Of a DNA stretch of 64,000 nucleotides, positions 63,543 to 64,000 are shown in pieces. Within the stretch, counting starts at the first letter, position 1; every line of letters starts with the position of its first letter. The stretch is from the NCBI GenBank assembly GCA_945883795.1, contig CAMCYC010000002.1:37712-101711 (forward strand), in the 5' to 3' direction. The notes under the pieces were generated by a model. It saw nothing but the letters and a program-made list of their open reading frames with translations, had not been told where the DNA came from and did no database searches. The translations under genes were made by a program, and so were the position numbers. Source of the DNA: Sulfurimonas crateris (GTDB lineage: Bacteria > Campylobacterota > Campylobacteria > Campylobacterales > Sulfurimonadaceae).

Positions 63543-63625
63543 AAACTGTCCACTACTTTCTGTAGGTTGGTGAAGGATGCCATCCTCGGCATCCTTCACC
63601 AACCACAAAAAGTAGTAGACAGTTT
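63543..63625. repeat. Long near-perfect inverted repeat
   Basis: Two arms, 63543-63581 and 63588-63625, enclose the six bases ATCCTC. The inner 17 bases (63565-63581 with 63588-63604) pair perfectly; the outer 21 bases pair with two mismatches and one unpaired A (63564). It looks like two insertion-element ends lying head to head. An RNA copy would form a very stable hairpin. Confidence 0.8.
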
Positions 63626-63704
63626 AAATCAATAAAAATTAGGCAATAGTATCCCCTTGTCTCCAAAGAGAATTCAAAAAAAGCTAAAGTTTGAAGAGTT
63701 TAAA

Positions 63705-64000
63705 CTACAGAAAGAACAAAGGGTCCTTCTCCTTAATAATATCCATTAAAAGTTCAATCCAATCTTTCTCTTGTTTTTTACCTGTTAGAATTTCCATAGG
63801 ACTTTTACCTTTACGTTTACCATCGTTATAGATTTTATGATTGTGATAAAAAGTACAGTAGTCGTCATTTTTTAAAATCATCAAATTTCAATCGCTCAAA
63901 AACACCTAGCAACTCTTTACCTCGAAACTCATAATTCAATAATATTTCAGATAAATATTCAAGACCATAAAGAAATAAACTTTGAGCTTTTCTTCCGTGT
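63705..64000 (-). pseudogene. Frameshifted transposase/integrase-core fragment, continues past window end
   Basis: Translating the minus strand from 64000 gives an open frame (HGRKAQSLFLYGLEYLSEIL, then ELLGVFERLKFDDFKK) that stops at a homopolymer near 63873-63881. A second frame then resumes as NDDYCTFYHNHKIYNDGKRK, continues through GKSPMEILTGKKQEKDW and ends in DPLFFL with a stop at 63705-63707. The two halves read as one protein interrupted by a one-base indel in an A/T run. The C-terminal part resembles integrase-core transposases. The stop is only about 80 bases from the big inverted repeat. Confidence 0.6.

Noticed and set aside
63543..63625. CRISPR-like repeat
   Set aside because: There are only two inverted arms and no regularly spaced direct repeats with spacers; no cas genes are present.

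Overview
The window is a low-GC (about one third G+C by eye), densely coded stretch of a Campylobacterota (Epsilonproteobacteria) chromosome, most like a free-living Sulfurimonas/Sulfurospirillum-type organism. The lineage call rests on gene content and order: proS-fxsA-dsb-hemC-ubiD, accD-thiE-rlmH-dksA, a dusB block, a FliO with a long periplasmic N-terminus next to fliN and cheX, and pervasive stop/start overlaps. The genus is inference. No rRNA, tRNA or CRISPR array was seen.

Layout. (1) 1-7626: housekeeping run: proS 3' end, fxsA, periplasmic thiol-disulfide protein, hemC, UbiD-family decarboxylase, argH, OsmC-like protein, nhaA. (2) 7887-13713: glutamate synthase gltB-gltD, closed by a clear intrinsic terminator. 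(3) 13794-23896: a complete but reordered type II secretion operon (G, pseudopilin, F, K, L, M, N, C, D, E, I, J) without a prepilin peptidase gene. (4) 23976-29365: accD, thiE, rlmH, dksA-like, a membrane protein, dusB and an unrecognised protein with a possible nuclease-like core. (5) 29377-32229 (minus): cheX-fliN-fliO and a FecR-domain/OmpA-lipoprotein pair. (6) 32292-36850 (minus): single-chain pyruvate:ferredoxin oxidoreductase followed by a dihydroorotate-dehydrogenase-like protein.

(7) 37010-56335 (plus) is the most distinctive region: a polyglucose/glycolysis operon with gap, pgi, a short alpha-glucan phosphorylase, pgk, ATP-type pfkA, a nucleotidyltransferase-phosphohexomutase fusion, two GH57 enzymes, a GalT-like protein, two glycogen synthases flanking a ROK protein, and glgB. 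A phosphoglucomutase lies nearby on the minus strand (60940-62574). Together with the divergent PFOR, this could store fixed carbon as glycogen and take it back to acetyl-CoA. No glgC is present, and several members have lost hallmark residues: the phosphorylase PLP lysine is Ser, the ROK ATP loops are degenerate, and the mutase half of the fusion lacks its catalytic motifs. They may be regulatory or repurposed. (8) 56399-60898: a CPA2 antiporter, a Tat-signal gluconate-dehydrogenase-subunit-3-like protein with its GMC flavoprotein, and a DUF4395 membrane protein.

(9) 62600-64000 is a transposon graveyard: three decayed transposase pieces on the minus strand (two of them found only by translating by hand), an 83-bp near-perfect inverted repeat with a further partial copy, and short direct repeats.
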